Origin: Lachnospiraceae bacterium UBA3762
Lineage (GTDB): Bacteria > Bacillota > Clostridia > Lachnospirales > Lachnospiraceae
NCBI GenBank assembly: GCA_002371615.1
Contig: DFGA01000051.1
Span: 27,960 to 58,096, forward strand
Reading direction: 5' to 3'
DNA length: 30,137 bases
Shown here piece after piece: positions 17,005-25,421 of the stretch. The position numbers and the translations under genes are program-made. The number at the start of each line of letters is the position of its first letter. Positions within the stretch are counted from its first letter, which is position 1. The notes beneath the pieces were generated by a model that made no database searches, had not been told where the DNA came from, and worked only from the letters and a program-made list of their open reading frames with translations.

Positions 17005-17659
17005 GATCATACCTTCCAAGTCTTGCTTCTCCGCGACGCTGGAATGCTTCCAGAACTGTCGAGAACATCAGATATATAAACGCAACTTCGAGATACAGCG
17101 GCAGGAACTGATATGTTCTGCCTGCGATCTGTCTCGTTGCAAGGAACATTTCCGTAACCGTGATATTCGATGCAAGCGAAGTATCCTTTACCATGCTGAT
17201 CAGAGAATTGCCAAGCGCCGGGAACGCTGCGCGAAACGCCTGAGGCAAAATCACATGCCACATGATCCCGGGGTAGCTCATGCCTACGCAATAGCCGGCT
17301 TCAAGCTGTCCTTTCGGAACACTTTCCATACAGCCGCGGATAGTCTCAGCACAGTATGCTCCTTCGTTTATCGCGAACACAATGACCGCAACAACAAAGC
17401 CGTTAGGCTTGATGCCGAAAGCCGAAGGTCCGTAATAGCCCACCATCAGCTGAACGAGAAGCGGTGTACCTCTAATGATCCAAATATATACTCTCGCAAT
17501 CTGTGTCAGTACCGGAACCTTTGAATACTGAATGAGTGCAACTATGACCGCTATAACGAGTGCCAGTGCAAAAGAGATAATGGTGAGCGGTATAGTCATC
17601 GCAAGACCCGGCAGTATTATTCTCGGAAAAGATTCAATAAGTAAATTCCATATATCCAT
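16985..17659 (-). CDS. Amino-acid ABC transporter permease
   Basis: Membrane subunit of the polar amino-acid importer (HisM/GlnP family). The product of about 224 residues begins MDIWNLLIESFPRIILPGLAMTIPLTIISF. It contains the hydrophobic span ALALVIAVIVALI, WIIRGTPLLVQLMVGYYG, the Glu-Ala-Ala-like loop YCAETIRGCMESVPKGQLEAG that docks the ATPase, and the conserved PQAFRAAFPALGNSLISMVKDTSLAS. The ATG at 17659 has AAGGG 8 nt upstream; the ATG at 17665 lies only 2 nt after it. It is the first gene of the transporter unit. The neighbour relationship (permease, ATPase, lipoprotein) supports the call. A single permease gene suggests a homodimeric channel. Confidence 0.95.
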   Translation of the reverse strand: MDIWNLLIESFPRIILPGLAMTIPLTIISFALALVIAVIVALIQYSKVPVLTQIARVYIWIIRGTPLLVQLMVGYYGPSAFGIKPNGFVVAVIVFAINEGAYCAETIRGCMESVPKGQLEAGYCVGMSYPGIMWHVILPQAFRAAFPALGNSLISMVKDTSLASNITVTEMFLATRQIAGRTYQFLPLYLEVAFIYLMFSTVLEAFQRRGEARLGRYDHGTSGS

Positions 17660-17686
17660 AGTCATAACCCTTTTTCGGATTTAAAG

Positions 17687-17695
17687 ATTATATCA
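17687..17695 (-). promoter_or_regulatory. Extended -10 promoter of the amino-acid transporter unit
   Basis: Minus-strand TGATATAAT, a full extended -10, with TTTCAT 17 nt upstream as a poor -35, the same hexamer as in front of the DnaD-like gene. A short palindrome TATCA-G-TGATA (17691-17701) overlaps it. The predicted leader is about 20 nt. Confidence 0.6.
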
Positions 17696-17718
17696 GTGAT
17701 ACAAAAAAAATGAAAGTG

Positions 17719-17727
17719 TGATATCAT
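17719..17727 (+). promoter_or_regulatory. Possible extended -10 promoter of the MATE gene
   Basis: Plus-strand TGATATCAT (TG, one base, TATCAT). The -10 ends 6 nt before the ATG at 17734, so transcription would begin at or near the start codon. There is no recognisable ribosome site in between. Confidence 0.4.
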
Positions 17728-17733
17728 ACCCAC

Positions 17734-19131
17734 ATGGCAAAAGATAATCTTGAATGGCTCCGCAACGGCGAAAAGCTTAAAGCCTCACAGGAGCTTAAAA
17801 CCATTATACTGCTAAGTATCCCTGCGATACTCAGCCAGATCACGACCGTAGCGATGCAGTACTGCGATGCTTCAATGGTAGGGCATCTCGGCAGCGATGC
17901 AGGGGCTGCCATAGGTCTCGTTACAAGTACAACATGGCTGATAAACGGCTTAACACTTGCAATAGGCACGGGATTTTCCGTTCAGGTGGCGCACCGTATA
18001 GGCGCCGGACGCATAAAGGACGCAAGATCACTTACACGGCACGGGCTCATGACTGCGCTTGCGGTAAGTGTGTTCATGGCCGTTATCTCAATGATCATCA
18101 GCAGGTATCTTCCTATATGGCTTGGGGGCGGCGCCAACATAATCCGCGACTCATCGGCTTATTTTATGATCCTGTCTGTCGGAATGCCTTTTATGGCAGC
18201 AAGTTATACCTCGGGCAGTATGCTGCAGTGCAGCGGAAATATGCGGGTTCCGGGGATAATCAATATCGCGATGTGCTTTCTGAATGTGCTGTTTAATGCT
18301 CTGTTTATTTTCCCTTCGGGGACGAAAAACGTATTTGGGATATCGTTTTATATGCCCGGGCTCGGACTCGGTGTACGCGGTGCTGCCCTTGGAACCGTAA
18401 CAAGCGAAGGGGTATGTGCCCTTGCAATGCTCTATTTCCTGCTGGTACGCTCCGAAATGCTGCATCTTCGGAAAGAAACATATGAAACAAGATATGCGGA
18501 TGAACTGAAAAAAGCCATAACTATCGCCCTCCCGATCGCCGCCGAAAACGCTATAACGGGAGGAGCCTATGTGGCATTTACGAAAATCGTTGCACCCCTC
18601 GGAACAGTGGCCATCGCCGCCAATTCGTTTGCCATTACGGCTGAGGGCCTGTGTTACATGCCGGGCTACGGCATCTCCGCTGCGGCAACCACCCTTATCG
18701 GCCAGAGTGTCGGGGCAAAACGAAATGATCTCGTAAAGAGGATGTCATACATGACGATAGCACTTGCGATGGTCATGATGACAGTTACGGGGTGTCTTAT
18801 GTATATATTTTCCGCGGAGATGATAGGACTCCTGTCTCCCGATCCTCTTGTCATAGATATCGGATCCAAAATTCTTCGTATAGAAGCGTTTGCCGAGCCT
18901 TTCTTTGCCGCATCCATAGTTACGACCGGAATATTCCGGGGTATGGGCAAAACGATATTCTCCACACTGTTAAACCTGTCCACAATGTGGTTTGTAAGGA
19001 TACCCCTTGCGGCTTTTTTGTCCGCATCTTACGGTCTTGTCGGTGTATGGTCCGCCATGTGCATCCAGCTCATAGTATGCGGCACTTTATTCGTAACCGT
19101 TCTTGCCGTTGTTATCAGGCGGTCTCACTGA
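17734..19131 (+). CDS. MATE family multidrug/metabolite exporter
   Basis: Cation-coupled membrane exporter of the MATE (NorM/DinF-like) family. The 465-residue product has about 12 hydrophobic helices and the family pattern LSIPAILSQITTVAMQYCDASMVGHLG in helix 1 (shown here split by position: residues about 26-53), LTLAIGTGFSVQVAHRIGAG, a second half with ALPIAAENAI and AITAEGLCYMPGYGISAAATTLIGQ, and RGMGKT near helix 10. The substrate cannot be deduced. The ATG at 17734 is the only reasonable start but lacks a ribosome site. It is divergent from the amino-acid transporter and its last 17 bp overlap the end of the opposite-strand gene at 19115. Confidence 0.93.
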   Translation: MAKDNLEWLRNGEKLKASQELKTIILLSIPAILSQITTVAMQYCDASMVGHLGSDAGAAIGLVTSTTWLINGLTLAIGTGFSVQVAHRIGAGRIKDARSLTRHGLMTALAVSVFMAVISMIISRYLPIWLGGGANIIRDSSAYFMILSVGMPFMAASYTSGSMLQCSGNMRVPGIINIAMCFLNVLFNALFIFPSGTKNVFGISFYMPGLGLGVRGAALGTVTSEGVCALAMLYFLLVRSEMLHLRKETYETRYADELKKAITIALPIAAENAITGGAYVAFTKIVAPLGTVAIAANSFAITAEGLCYMPGYGISAAATTLIGQSVGAKRNDLVKRMSYMTIALAMVMMTVTGCLMYIFSAEMIGLLSPDPLVIDIGSKILRIEAFAEPFFAASIVTTGIFRGMGKTIFSTLLNLSTMWFVRIPLAAFLSASYGLVGVWSAMCIQLIVCGTLFVTVLAVVIRRSH

Positions 19132-19873
19132 TCTGCTTCCTGGTCTGTAACCTGAATTGCATATTTTCTTCAAGAAGTTCCTGCTGTCTCTTAAGGCCGG
19201 ATCTTCTCATGGTATTCCAGAGATTGTAATTCTTCTGTGGCTGCCTGTCGGCTCTCGGAGCACGGGTTACTATTCCTTCGCTTCCGCTTTCCGCTATGTA
19301 CATCGTTCTTGCCCCGGCTGCGGTTCCGCCGAATATCTTGCTGAAACTGTGCCCTCTGTACTCTTCGGGAGTAGCGCCGAAATTGTGGACGCAGTACGTT
19401 CCTTTATCCTCACCGTCACTTACGGAATTGGCGGCAGAGCGGTCTTCTTTGATAAATCCCGCTACCCACGACGCATAATCCGGATCGCTTTTCATGTTTT
19501 CCCATCCGGCATCGGATATGACTACTGTTTCCTCATCAAAGGGTCTCGTTGTGCTGTATGGTATATTGGAGATCAGCCTGCTTACCGAATCCTTAAAGCA
19601 GTCCATAGAAAGATTATTGATATCTTCGGGATACAATCCTGCCTCTTTCAGCAGCTTTCGCCCCTCATTGACACGGCTCTCCTGCTCTGCTCTCTTGCCG
19701 GGATTTTCCCTGTAATAATCGGACATCACGGTGCTGCTTTTAGTCTGATTGCCTTTATCCTCCGCCTTGCTTACGGCATCATCAGATAACGGCTCATTTA
19801 TCTGCCTGTTTGTATACCGATAGTTGTAATATCCGCCGTAACTTCCCGCAAATCCAGCTGCCTGTCCGATCAT
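19115..19873 (-). CDS. Unrecognised 252-residue protein
   Basis: I do not recognise this protein with confidence. It has no signal peptide and no membrane segment. The start is rich in Gly, Tyr and Asn (GFAGSYGGYYNYRYTNRQIN), then comes a charged linker, a helix-forming stretch (RAEQESRVNEGRKLLKEAGL), a middle part with VVISDAGWENMKSDPDYASW and TYCVHNFGATPEEYRGHSFS, and a basic, Gln-rich C-terminal helix. The pattern of a Gly/Tyr start followed by a 'sp..wekMk.DPeya' segment faintly recalls DUF6033-like Lachnospiraceae proteins; this is a weak impression. The ATG at 19873 is chosen for AGGAGGG 6 nt upstream; the frame extends to 19909. A strong ribosome site argues that it is translated. It sits just past a terminator hairpin. 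Confidence 0.75.
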   Translation of the reverse strand: MIGQAAGFAGSYGGYYNYRYTNRQINEPLSDDAVSKAEDKGNQTKSSTVMSDYYRENPGKRAEQESRVNEGRKLLKEAGLYPEDINNLSMDCFKDSVSRLISNIPYSTTRPFDEETVVISDAGWENMKSDPDYASWVAGFIKEDRSAANSVSDGEDKGTYCVHNFGATPEEYRGHSFSKIFGGTAAGARTMYIAESGSEGIVTRAPRADRQPQKNYNLWNTMRRSGLKRQQELLEENMQFRLQTRKQISETA

Positions 19874-19898
19874 ACAATGCCCTCCTGCCGATAGATGT

Positions 19899-19940
19899 AA
19901 AAAGCACATTTTCCAATTTCAATCCATTGAAAAATGTGCT
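19899..19940 (-). terminator. Intrinsic terminator after the GH31 gene
   Basis: Minus-strand stem AGCACATTTT/AAAATGTGCT (19903-19912 with 19931-19940), extended by 4 bp after one mismatch, followed by TTTTT. It ends the carbohydrate locus. The stem ends about 26 nt before the next ATG, so it could also attenuate that gene if a promoter lies in 19941-19992. Confidence 0.8.
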
Positions 19941-19992
19941 CTCCGTAGTCGTATTTAACTAATATTTATATCGGCTGAAGATAGGGAAAACT

Positions 19993-21981
19993 TTATGATT
20001 TTTCATCCAGTCTTTCAAACACGGGAATCACGTTCAGAGGAGCCTGAGCAGTTATTGTGCATCCTCCTTCGTAGACCGTTTCATTATCACGGTTCTTCCA
20101 TCCGGCACCCTTCGGCAGATAGACCTGTCTGTTGGTTACACCCGCCTCAAAAACCGGAGCCACAAGGTATTTGTCACCAAACATGTACTCATCCTCTGCT
20201 TCCCACGCCTTCTTATCATCCGGAAACTCGTAAAACAGAGTTCTCATGACCGGTGTTCCCTTCTCATGGGCTTCATTCATCAGACCCCTGATGTAGTCTC
20301 TCATGGACTCCCTAAGATCTATATACTGCCTGCATATTTCGTATACTTCTTCTCCGTAACTCCATATTTCGTTAGCGGCTCCCGAGCGGCAAGTTGCTCC
20401 TCCGGTCGTTCCGACCTGGGGCTGCCTCGGCTCTCTGTCACCGTGAAGCCTCATGACCGGACAAAATGTCCCCCACTCAAACCATCTGACAAACAATTCA
20501 CGAAATGCCGGATCATTCGGATCTCCTCCGTGGAAACCGCCTATATCGGTAGTCCACCACGGTATGCCCGCCAGGCCCATATTAAGTCCTGCAACCAGCT
20601 GGTTTTTCATACTTTCGAAACTTGAAGCTATATCACCGGACCACACAAGTGCACCAAACCTCTGGCTACCTGCCCAGGCACATCTTATAAGGTTGACGAT
20701 ATTTGTCTGCCCCATCTCCTTCATTCCTTCATAGAACGTTCTGGCATAGTCAACGGGATATATATTTCCGATCATAAGATCGGGTCCGAGATAATAACGG
20801 TAATTGTCAAAATCATACACACTGTACTCAGGCTCAGCTTCATCAAGCCAGAATATCCTTACTCCGAGTTCGTAATAATTCTTGAGAACCGTGTCCCACA
20901 GATATCTTCTTGCTTCGGGATTTGTAACATCGACGTGGATAGTGGCACCTTCAAAATTAAGACCAATACGGAAACCTCTTTCTGTACGTACAAGAAAACC
21001 CTTCTCCAACATGTATTCGAAATTTTCACTTTCGCGGTCGACTGTAGGCCATATAGATACCATCAGTTTGATACCCATTGACTCCAGTTCATCTATCATA
21101 GCCTTTGGATCCGGCCAGTACACAGGGTCAAATTTCCACTCTCCCTGCCTTGGCCAATGGAAGAAATCCACAACTATAACATCAAGAGGTATGTTCTCCC
21201 TCTTGTATCTTCTTGCAACATCCAGCAACTCTTCCTGTGTCTGGTAGCGAAGCTTGCACTGCCAGAATCCAAGCCCGTATTCCGGCATCATAGGGACGGT
21301 ACCCGTAACCTTTGCATAAGCCTCTTCGATCTGCGCCGGAGTATCTCCGACAACGATCCAGTAATCCATTATATCTGTACTGTATGCTTCAAATGTTGTA
21401 ATATTTCTGCCGAAAACACACCTTCCGATCGCCGGATTGTTCCACAAAAGTCCGTACCCCAAAGATGAGATGGCAAACGGAACACTTGCCTGTGAATTCC
21501 TGTGTGCCAGTTCAAGATCACATCCTTTAAGGTCCAGATAATCCTGCTGGTATTGTCCCATTCCGTATATTTTTTCTTCCGTATCAGGAGATTCCCAGCG
21601 AACAGTAAGATGATAGTTTCCTCCCGGATGAGGCTTAAACTCTCTGCCTTCAACTTCTATGGCACTGCACTTTGGATCCCTGATATCACGGCGGTTTCTC
21701 CAGTACTCTTCAAGGACTGTTTTTCCGTCGGAACGGCTGATACTGATCTTTCCCGTTTGAGTTATGCGGACAAGTATCTCTCCATTCTTGAGAACTCCGC
21801 CTTCGGCATCGTTTTCAATGACTGCTTTGGAATTCTGAGGTATGGTAAGTGCCCAGTTTTCATCCGGCATTTGGGCACATTTTGTTGCTCTTATTCTTAC
21901 AGCATTTTCACCCCACGCTTCGATCCACAGCGTCTCCGAATCATACCGGTAGATAAGTTTATTGTCCGACTTTGTTATCAT
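19993..21981 (-). CDS. GH31 alpha-glycosidase (alpha-xylosidase or alpha-glucosidase)
   Basis: Retaining glycoside hydrolase of family 31. The 662-residue product has an N-terminal beta-sandwich (to about 220) with EEKIYGMGQYQQDYLDLKG, then the barrel: EYGLGFWQCKLRYQTQEELLDVA, IPLDVIVVDFFHW, FWLDEAEPE with the likely nucleophile Asp380, and ALVWSGDIASS with the likely acid/base Asp450. GIPWWTTDIGGFHGG and CPVMRLHGDREP complete the active site. WLDEAEPE resembles alpha-xylosidase-like members more than the WxDMNE form of alpha-glucosidases, so xyloglucan- or xylose-bearing oligosaccharides are plausible. No signal peptide, so it is cytoplasmic. AGGAGG lies 6 nt before the ATG at 21981. It starts 11 nt after the GH127 gene and ends at a terminator. 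Confidence 0.92.
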   Translation of the reverse strand: MITKSDNKLIYRYDSETLWIEAWGENAVRIRATKCAQMPDENWALTIPQNSKAVIENDAEGGVLKNGEILVRITQTGKISISRSDGKTVLEEYWRNRRDIRDPKCSAIEVEGREFKPHPGGNYHLTVRWESPDTEEKIYGMGQYQQDYLDLKGCDLELAHRNSQASVPFAISSLGYGLLWNNPAIGRCVFGRNITTFEAYSTDIMDYWIVVGDTPAQIEEAYAKVTGTVPMMPEYGLGFWQCKLRYQTQEELLDVARRYKRENIPLDVIVVDFFHWPRQGEWKFDPVYWPDPKAMIDELESMGIKLMVSIWPTVDRESENFEYMLEKGFLVRTERGFRIGLNFEGATIHVDVTNPEARRYLWDTVLKNYYELGVRIFWLDEAEPEYSVYDFDNYRYYLGPDLMIGNIYPVDYARTFYEGMKEMGQTNIVNLIRCAWAGSQRFGALVWSGDIASSFESMKNQLVAGLNMGLAGIPWWTTDIGGFHGGDPNDPAFRELFVRWFEWGTFCPVMRLHGDREPRQPQVGTTGGATCRSGAANEIWSYGEEVYEICRQYIDLRESMRDYIRGLMNEAHEKGTPVMRTLFYEFPDDKKAWEAEDEYMFGDKYLVAPVFEAGVTNRQVYLPKGAGWKNRDNETVYEGGCTITAQAPLNVIPVFERLDEKS

Positions 21982-21992
21982 CCGTAACCTCC

Positions 21993-23948
21993 TCACTTCG
22001 CTTCATTAAGCCACACACGCATCTCGCCTTCTCCTCTGTTTGCCCATGCATAGTACGGAATAAGCCTTATATTACACTCTACCTCTCCCGGTCTGTTAGC
22101 AGTATAGTAAAGGGCTTCTCCAAAATCATTTGCATCGGTTCTTGTTCCCTTGGCATCAATCACTCCGACTCCGCCAAGGATATCTTCCTTCCACTCATAA
22201 TTAAGTTCCGAATCCGCCGGAAGATTAAGGTTGTGAAGTCCTGTTCCGTTATCAGCCCCCTCAGCGCAGTAAACCTGAGGTCCTCTTGCGATTGCCACTT
22301 TGCCTGTATTCTCGGATACTTTCGGATTACAATACCATCTCTTGGGGGTGATCTGAATGTCATATTCTATGCAGTGTTCTCCACCGGGGATGGCAACGTT
22401 CCAATAACCGTTATCCGAAACTATATCTGCTGTCTTTTCGTCTACCTTACCTGCATAATCATCAGCCCATCCGGGGATTCGTATCTTCAGATTTACCGGA
22501 TTAGTTCCTTTGTTGGACACCAAAAATGTGATCTTGCCGCTTCTCGGATAATCACACTCCTGTTTTATTCTGACAGTTTGCCCTTTTTGCTCAAATTCCG
22601 ATTCCGACCTGATAAAAAGATTGACGAGAATTTCATCCTCCTTTGCGGTATAAATATACTTATCGACTGAAGCGATCATCCTCGCAAGGTTGGGCGGGCA
22701 GCACGCACATCCGAGCCATTCGGGACGTACCGGTTTGACATGACTCTTACCCGGATCTTTTGCGGACTTTTCGGGGACAACTTCGAGAGGATTAACGTAG
22801 AAGAAATGCCTTCCGTCCAATGCCATTCCCGCAAGTGCGGTGTTATACAATGCTCTTTCCATGATGTCGGCATACTCCGATCTCGACTCTATCCTGAGCA
22901 TCTGCCCGGCAAAAAATATCAGACCGATCGAAGCACAGGTCTCGCAATACATAGTATCGTTCGGAAGATCATAGTCGAGTGTAAATGCCTCGCCGATGAC
23001 CGTGGACCCTATTCCTCCCGTTATATACATTCTCTTGTCTGCAATATTACGCCATATATTCCTGCACACATCCGCAAGACCTTTATCGTTTGTGGTTGCT
23101 GCAAGATCAGCCAGTGCCGTACTCATGTAAACGAGCCTTACAGCATGGCCCTCTGCTGTGTCCATTTGTTCAACCGGTACATGCATCTGAAAATACTTTT
23201 TAGGAAATGTGTAAACACCTGCTATGATAGGATCTTTTGCATCTGCCGCTTTCTGCCTGTCAAAAAATTCCGGATCCTTTCCCCTTTGGCGAAGAAAGAA
23301 TTCCGCTTCTTTAAGGTAAGTGTCATTCCCGGTCAGATGGTAGAGTTTCATCAGTCCTATCTCTATCTCTTCATGACCATCAACTCCGCAGATCTTTCCT
23401 TCACCCTCTCCGAATACAGAACATATATGATCGGCAAGTTTTCGGGCAACACTTAATACCTTCTCACTACCTGTTGCTTCGTAATACGCAACCGACGCTT
23501 CTATAAAATGCCCTGCACAATACAATTCATGACTCTCACCCAGACGCTTGTATTTCCTCTCGGGTGCCTTGATTGTAAAATAAGTATTTAAGTAGCCATC
23601 TTCCTCCTGTGCCTCACTAATAAGGTCTACAACATCGTCGGCTGTTTTTTTCAGATCTTCATCCCATTCATATTCAAGAGAGTAAGCAACAGCCTCAAGC
23701 CATTTATAGACATCACTGTCCTGAAATACCCAGCCGTAATGATCCCCCTGCGATCTTTTTGCCGCGATACGGAAGTTCTCTATGGCATGACTTTTCTCGT
23801 TCGGAATAAAATCATCATCACGTTCCTTCTCAATGTTGATATCGATCGCATCGTTAAGCACATCCCACTGATAGGGGATCATCTCCTGTTTAACAAGCTT
23901 ACGGTACCTGTTCCAAAAAGTATCGTGAATCATTGTTTCATTATTCAT
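21993..23948 (-). CDS. GH127 beta-L-arabinofuranosidase
   Basis: Zinc- and cysteine-dependent glycosidase of family 127 (formerly DUF1680), removing beta-L-arabinofuranose. The 651-residue product matches the Bifidobacterium HypBA1 layout: an N-terminal alpha/alpha barrel and C-terminal beta-sandwiches. Key residues fall almost at the same numbers: Glu320 (general acid/base, 322 in HypBA1), Glu336 and Cys338 in MYCETCASIG, and Cys416-Cys417 in CACCPPN (zinc ligands and nucleophile; HypBA1 338, 340, 417, 418). DGYLNTYFT and ELYCAGHFIEA are also typical. No signal peptide. AGAGGA lies 8 nt before the ATG at 23948. It lies between the binding lipoprotein and GH31 genes. The related GH146 is an alternative, but the spacing favours GH127. 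Confidence 0.93.
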   Translation of the reverse strand: MNNETMIHDTFWNRYRKLVKQEMIPYQWDVLNDAIDINIEKERDDDFIPNEKSHAIENFRIAAKRSQGDHYGWVFQDSDVYKWLEAVAYSLEYEWDEDLKKTADDVVDLISEAQEEDGYLNTYFTIKAPERKYKRLGESHELYCAGHFIEASVAYYEATGSEKVLSVARKLADHICSVFGEGEGKICGVDGHEEIEIGLMKLYHLTGNDTYLKEAEFFLRQRGKDPEFFDRQKAADAKDPIIAGVYTFPKKYFQMHVPVEQMDTAEGHAVRLVYMSTALADLAATTNDKGLADVCRNIWRNIADKRMYITGGIGSTVIGEAFTLDYDLPNDTMYCETCASIGLIFFAGQMLRIESRSEYADIMERALYNTALAGMALDGRHFFYVNPLEVVPEKSAKDPGKSHVKPVRPEWLGCACCPPNLARMIASVDKYIYTAKEDEILVNLFIRSESEFEQKGQTVRIKQECDYPRSGKITFLVSNKGTNPVNLKIRIPGWADDYAGKVDEKTADIVSDNGYWNVAIPGGEHCIEYDIQITPKRWYCNPKVSENTGKVAIARGPQVYCAEGADNGTGLHNLNLPADSELNYEWKEDILGGVGVIDAKGTRTDANDFGEALYYTANRPGEVECNIRLIPYYAWANRGEGEMRVWLNEAK

Positions 23949-23970
23949 TGCGGGAATCCTCTCTTTTAGT

Positions 23971-24000
23971 GAAAATAGGGCCAAGATAAGATCTTGGCCC
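23971..24000 (-). terminator. Hairpin between the sugar-binding protein and GH127 genes
   Basis: Perfect 10-bp stem GGGCCAAGAT/ATCTTGGCCC with a 3-nt loop, followed on the minus strand by TATTTTC. The T-run is short, so it is more likely a partial terminator or mRNA stabiliser that favours expression of the binding protein over the enzymes. Confidence 0.6.
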
Positions 24001-24019
24001 CATTATTATACCATGGTAT

Positions 24020-25318
24020 TTACTTACCTATGATCGAATCTATTGTAGCCTGTGCTTCCGCAGCTGCCGATGCGGGATCACTGTCTCCGGTAATGACTTT
24101 ATTGAAAGCAAGTGAGATTGCATCTGAAATATCAGGCCATTCGGGAAGAGGACCTCTTGCATTTGCATACTGCATCTCATCTACGAATACCTGGTAAACC
24201 GCATCACCCTTGAACTGGTCTTTTGCGATGGTTGAATCGGATGAGATATATCCCATATGATCCATCATGTACAGGCATGTGTCCTTACTTGTTGCATACT
24301 GAAGGAAAGCGATAGCTGCCTCTTCATTTCCGCCGGCGATAACCGCATAGTTCTCTCCGCCAAGACCGGATGCCTGCTGCTTATCCTGAGGTATGGGGGC
24401 AACATTCCACTTAAGGTCGGGAACTTCCTGACGCATTGTAGGAATCTGCCATGTACCGTTGATCATCATGGCAAGGTTACCGGAAATAAACTGGTTCATA
24501 GTATCACCCTGTGTCCAGTTGATAGCCTCTTTGGGGAATGCACCCGCATCTACGAGACTCTTTTCAAACTCAAGCGCCTTGATTCCGCCTTCCGAATTGA
24601 TCTCATATGATGTCTGACCTGTTGACCATACCCAGGGAAGGAAGTTGAACGTACCTTCCTCGTTCTGAAGTGCACAATGAGCAAATCCGTATACGTTACC
24701 CTTTGTTGTCTTAGTTGCTACATCGAGAAGCTCATCCCATGTTTTGGGAACTTCACATCCTGCCTCTGCAAGCATGTCTTCATTATAGAAAAGAACAAGG
24801 TCATTGCTTCCGAACGGAACTCCGTAAAGTTTTCCGTCAAGTGTACATGAATTAACGGGTCCCGGATAATAATTGCTTACATCAAATCTGTCCGTTATGT
24901 CTGCAAAGATTCCCATCGCTGCATATGATGCATGATCCGGGTTATCAAGAATAACTATATCCGGAAGTTCACCTGCAGATGCTCCGACCGAAAGCTGTTT
25001 CTTGAAATCAGCAAAAGGAACATATTTAGCCTGAACCTTGATCTTATCCTGCTGTCCGTTAAACTCTTGAATGATATGGTCAAGTGCTTCTTGATGGCCG
25101 GCAGTTTCCCAGTAATACCAGATCGTAACATCCCCCGATGCATCTTCCGAAGCCGGAACGGCTTCTTCTGTCTGAGTATCTGCAACCTCTGTTGTTTCGG
25201 CTGTCTCCTCTTTTGCGGCCGTCTCCTGTGCAGGTGCCTGCGTTGCAGCTCCACATCCTGCCAGTACTGTTGCCAGCATCACTGCGCTGACAAATGTTGC
25301 TAAAAATCTCTTTTTCAT
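24020..25318 (-). CDS. Sugar ABC transporter substrate-binding lipoprotein
   Basis: Family 1 extracellular solute-binding protein for oligosaccharides. The 432-residue product has a signal peptide with lipobox TVLAGC (Cys22) and a disordered linker rich in Ala, Glu and Thr (about 23-60). The binding domain follows: DVTIWYYWETAGHQEALDHIIQEF, VGASAGELPDIVILDNPDHASYA, YGVPFGSNDLVLFYNEDMLAEAG, TWDELLDVA, AMMINGTWQIPTM and GGENYAVIAGG. AAGGAGG lies 6 nt before the ATG. It is separated from its two permease genes by the sensor-kinase gene, and its leader carries a copy of the A5G5 repeat. The exact sugar is unknown; the neighbouring GH127 and GH31 genes suggest arabinose- and xylose- or glucose-containing oligomers. 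Confidence 0.94.
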   Translation of the reverse strand: MKKRFLATFVSAVMLATVLAGCGAATQAPAQETAAKEETAETTEVADTQTEEAVPASEDASGDVTIWYYWETAGHQEALDHIIQEFNGQQDKIKVQAKYVPFADFKKQLSVGASAGELPDIVILDNPDHASYAAMGIFADITDRFDVSNYYPGPVNSCTLDGKLYGVPFGSNDLVLFYNEDMLAEAGCEVPKTWDELLDVATKTTKGNVYGFAHCALQNEEGTFNFLPWVWSTGQTSYEINSEGGIKALEFEKSLVDAGAFPKEAINWTQGDTMNQFISGNLAMMINGTWQIPTMRQEVPDLKWNVAPIPQDKQQASGLGGENYAVIAGGNEEAAIAFLQYATSKDTCLYMMDHMGYISSDSTIAKDQFKGDAVYQVFVDEMQYANARGPLPEWPDISDAISLAFNKVITGDSDPASAAAEAQATIDSIIGK

Positions 25319-25362
25319 AAATACCTCCTTAAATAAGAGTTGTTTTCCTTACGAGATCATTA

Positions 25363-25384
25363 TCTGTTGAAAATCGCAAACAGA
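25363..25384. repeat. Inverted repeat in the leader of the sugar-binding protein gene
   Basis: Arms TCTGTT and AACAGA around a 10-nt spacer, 45 nt upstream of the ATG. It overlaps the -10-like GATAATGATC (minus strand, 25355-25364) by two bases. A candidate operator of modest strength. Confidence 0.35.
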
Positions 25385-25400
25385 AAACTCAAGAAAACTA

Positions 25401-25421
25401 AAAAAGGGGGAATAATCTAAT
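25401..25421. repeat. A5G5 repeat, copy 2
   Basis: Plus-strand A5-G5-AATAATCTAAT overlapping the stop codon of the sensor-kinase gene, 83 nt upstream of the binding-protein ATG. It differs at one base from copy 1 at 29125-29145. A candidate cis element for the locus regulator. Confidence 0.6.

Noticed and set aside
25369..25384. CcpA (cre) site before the sugar-binding protein gene
   Set aside because: TGAAAATCGCAAACAG superficially resembles cre, but the spacing of TG, AA and CG is off by one base and the right half does not match.
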